Part shown: positions 63,251-64,000 of the stretch, in pieces
Numbering within the stretch: position 1 is the stretch's first letter
How the letters are laid out: every line of letters starts with the position of its first letter
Assembly: GCF_000600085.1 (NCBI RefSeq)
Contig: NZ_CP006821.1
Location: forward strand, 1,116,001 to 1,180,000
Length of the DNA: 64,000 bases
Direction: 5' to 3'
From: Helicobacter pylori oki112
Lineage (GTDB): Bacteria; Campylobacterota; Campylobacteria; Campylobacterales; Helicobacteraceae
The notes under the pieces: model-generated
What the model was told of the DNA's origin: nothing
The model's database searches: none
The model's input: the letters and a program-made list of their open reading frames with translations, nothing else
Position numbers and translations under genes: made by a program

Positions 63251-63871
63251 TTAAGCTAACGCCCTCTTACAAATTTCTGTGATCTTATCCCACTCTTTGT
63301 TTTGAATCAAATCTTTAGGGGTAAGCCAACTCCCCCCCACGCACAAAACATTTTCTAAATTTAAATAAGAACGCATGTTATCTGCACTAATCCCCCCAGT
63401 GGGACAAAATTTCACCCCTTTAAAAGGGCCATTAAAAGCGTTTAAAAGCTTAACGCCCCCGCAATACTCTGCCGGGAAAAATTTCAAAGCGTTATAGCCC
63501 AATTCTAAGGCTTGCATGACTTCACTACTGCTAGAAACCCCGGGTATTAAAGGCATGCCTTTTTTCTTTGCGTGTTCTAAAAGCTCTATCGTAAGGCCCG
63601 GGCTAATCAAAAACTCTGCCCCCCTATTTTGTGCTTGCTCTAATTGAGTAAGATTTAAAATCGTGCCAGCACCCACGCGCATTTTTGGCACATTCTTAGC
63701 GATAAGCTCTATGGCTTCTAAAGCGCAACTGGAGCGCAAAGTAACTTCTATGATTGGAATACCCCCCTCTATCAGGCTTTGCGCTAAAGGCACAGCATCT
63801 TTTATATCCTCAATCACCACCACAGGGACAATGGGGCTAATTTGTAAAACTTCTATTATTTTATCTTGCAT
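63251..63871 (-). CDS. eda: 2-dehydro-3-deoxy-phosphogluconate aldolase
   Basis: 206 residues; cleaves KDPG to pyruvate and glyceraldehyde-3-phosphate in the Entner-Doudoroff pathway. The catalytic Glu is in GGIPIIEVTLRS and the Schiff-base lysine in ALKFFPAEYCGG; the phosphate site is CPTGGI. It starts 18 bp after the edd stop, so the two are one operon. Confidence 0.97.
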   Translation of the reverse strand: MQDKIIEVLQISPIVPVVVIEDIKDAVPLAQSLIEGGIPIIEVTLRSSCALEAIELIAKNVPKMRVGAGTILNLTQLEQAQNRGAEFLISPGLTIELLEHAKKKGMPLIPGVSSSSEVMQALELGYNALKFFPAEYCGGVKLLNAFNGPFKGVKFCPTGGISADNMRSYLNLENVLCVGGSWLTPKDLIQNKEWDKITEICKRALA

Positions 63872-63889
63872 TTTATCTCCTTTATATTT

Positions 63890-64000
63890 TTATACCTTTA
63901 TGCCAAAACTCATGCCGCCCTCTTCAGCGGTATTAACATTCAATCTCAAACTCGTAAATAATTCCCTACCCAGCCCAAAAGTAGGCTTTTCTAAATTTTC
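63890..64000 (-). CDS. edd: phosphogluconate dehydratase, 3' end only
   Basis: The last 36 residues of a minus-strand gene that runs off the window: GLGRELFTSLRLNVNT and then EEGGMSF. This matches the C-terminus of 6-phosphogluconate dehydratase (GRELF followed by an AEEG segment). AAGGAGA for eda lies just after the stop. The gene order edd-eda is the standard Entner-Doudoroff pair. Confidence 0.88.
   Translation of the reverse strand, partial: ENLEKPTFGLGRELFTSLRLNVNTAEEGGMSFGIKV

Overview
The window is a chromosomal segment of Helicobacter pylori, or a very close relative. The evidence is low GC with AT-rich intergenic DNA, an alpha-1,3-fucosyltransferase with DDLRRDH heptad repeats, a Hom-family outer-membrane protein, Sel1-type Hcp proteins, a CheA-CheY fusion with a CheV paralogue, an HpaA paralogue and pseudaminic-acid PseC. 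Gene order matches what I remember of the HP0416 to HP0357 block of strain 26695. The last 2.2 kb matches a locus (HP1098 to HP1100) that I remember as lying elsewhere in that strain. HP numbers are quoted from memory and were not searched.

Layout. 1-2712: 3' part of cfa and an MscS-type channel. 2713-3784: intergenic DNA with a possible structured RNA, a 32-residue membrane ORF, and a four-tRNA cluster (Pro, His, Arg, Arg). 3951-9375: HpaA paralogue, guaA, a small exported protein and a Tat-type molybdoenzyme. 9479-11750: a coiled-coil protein, a NifS-like enzyme and a HIT protein. 11831-19602: a plus-strand run of pheS, pheT, aroA, ispH, rpsA and a membrane-anchored protein. 19618-24504: serA, a UbiD-type decarboxylase, a YggS-type PLP protein and an LpxH-like phosphoesterase. 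24508-28476: the chemotaxis block cheV, cheAY, cheW. 28731-30867: tpx, sodB, cmoA. 30900-36901: priA and two small coiled-coil proteins, a SPOR protein, an orphan sensor-like membrane protein, a Ste24 protease and prmC. 36967-45470: gdhA, fucT, cytochrome c biogenesis (ccsBA plus a CSYC thioredoxin lipoprotein), hemH, a membrane protein and rsmE. 45562-50367: homC, dcd, accB, accC. 50460-51971: an adenine methyltransferase and a frameshifted partner, a degraded restriction-modification cassette. 52060-58850: a gene I do not recognise with pseC behind a sigma54-type promoter, then tRNA-Leu, nrdB, pcm, an LptF/G-type permease, truA, galE, and tRNA-Ile and tRNA-Ala. 59282-64000: an AsmA/TamB-like protein, an SDR, two Hcp genes, eda and the end of edd.

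Most of this is core genome. The parts most worth a second look are: (i) the sigma54-like promoter at 52010-52023, which ties an uncharacterised coiled-coil gene to the flagellin-glycosylation gene pseC; (ii) the short Hcp paralogue, whose signal peptide contains a run of 11 G and is out of frame, as in a phase-variable switch; (iii) the tRNA cluster that appears to run on into a 32-residue membrane ORF; (iv) the broken restriction cassette; (v) the fucT and cheAY in-frame tandem repeats. I found no CRISPR array, insertion sequence, prophage or rRNA.
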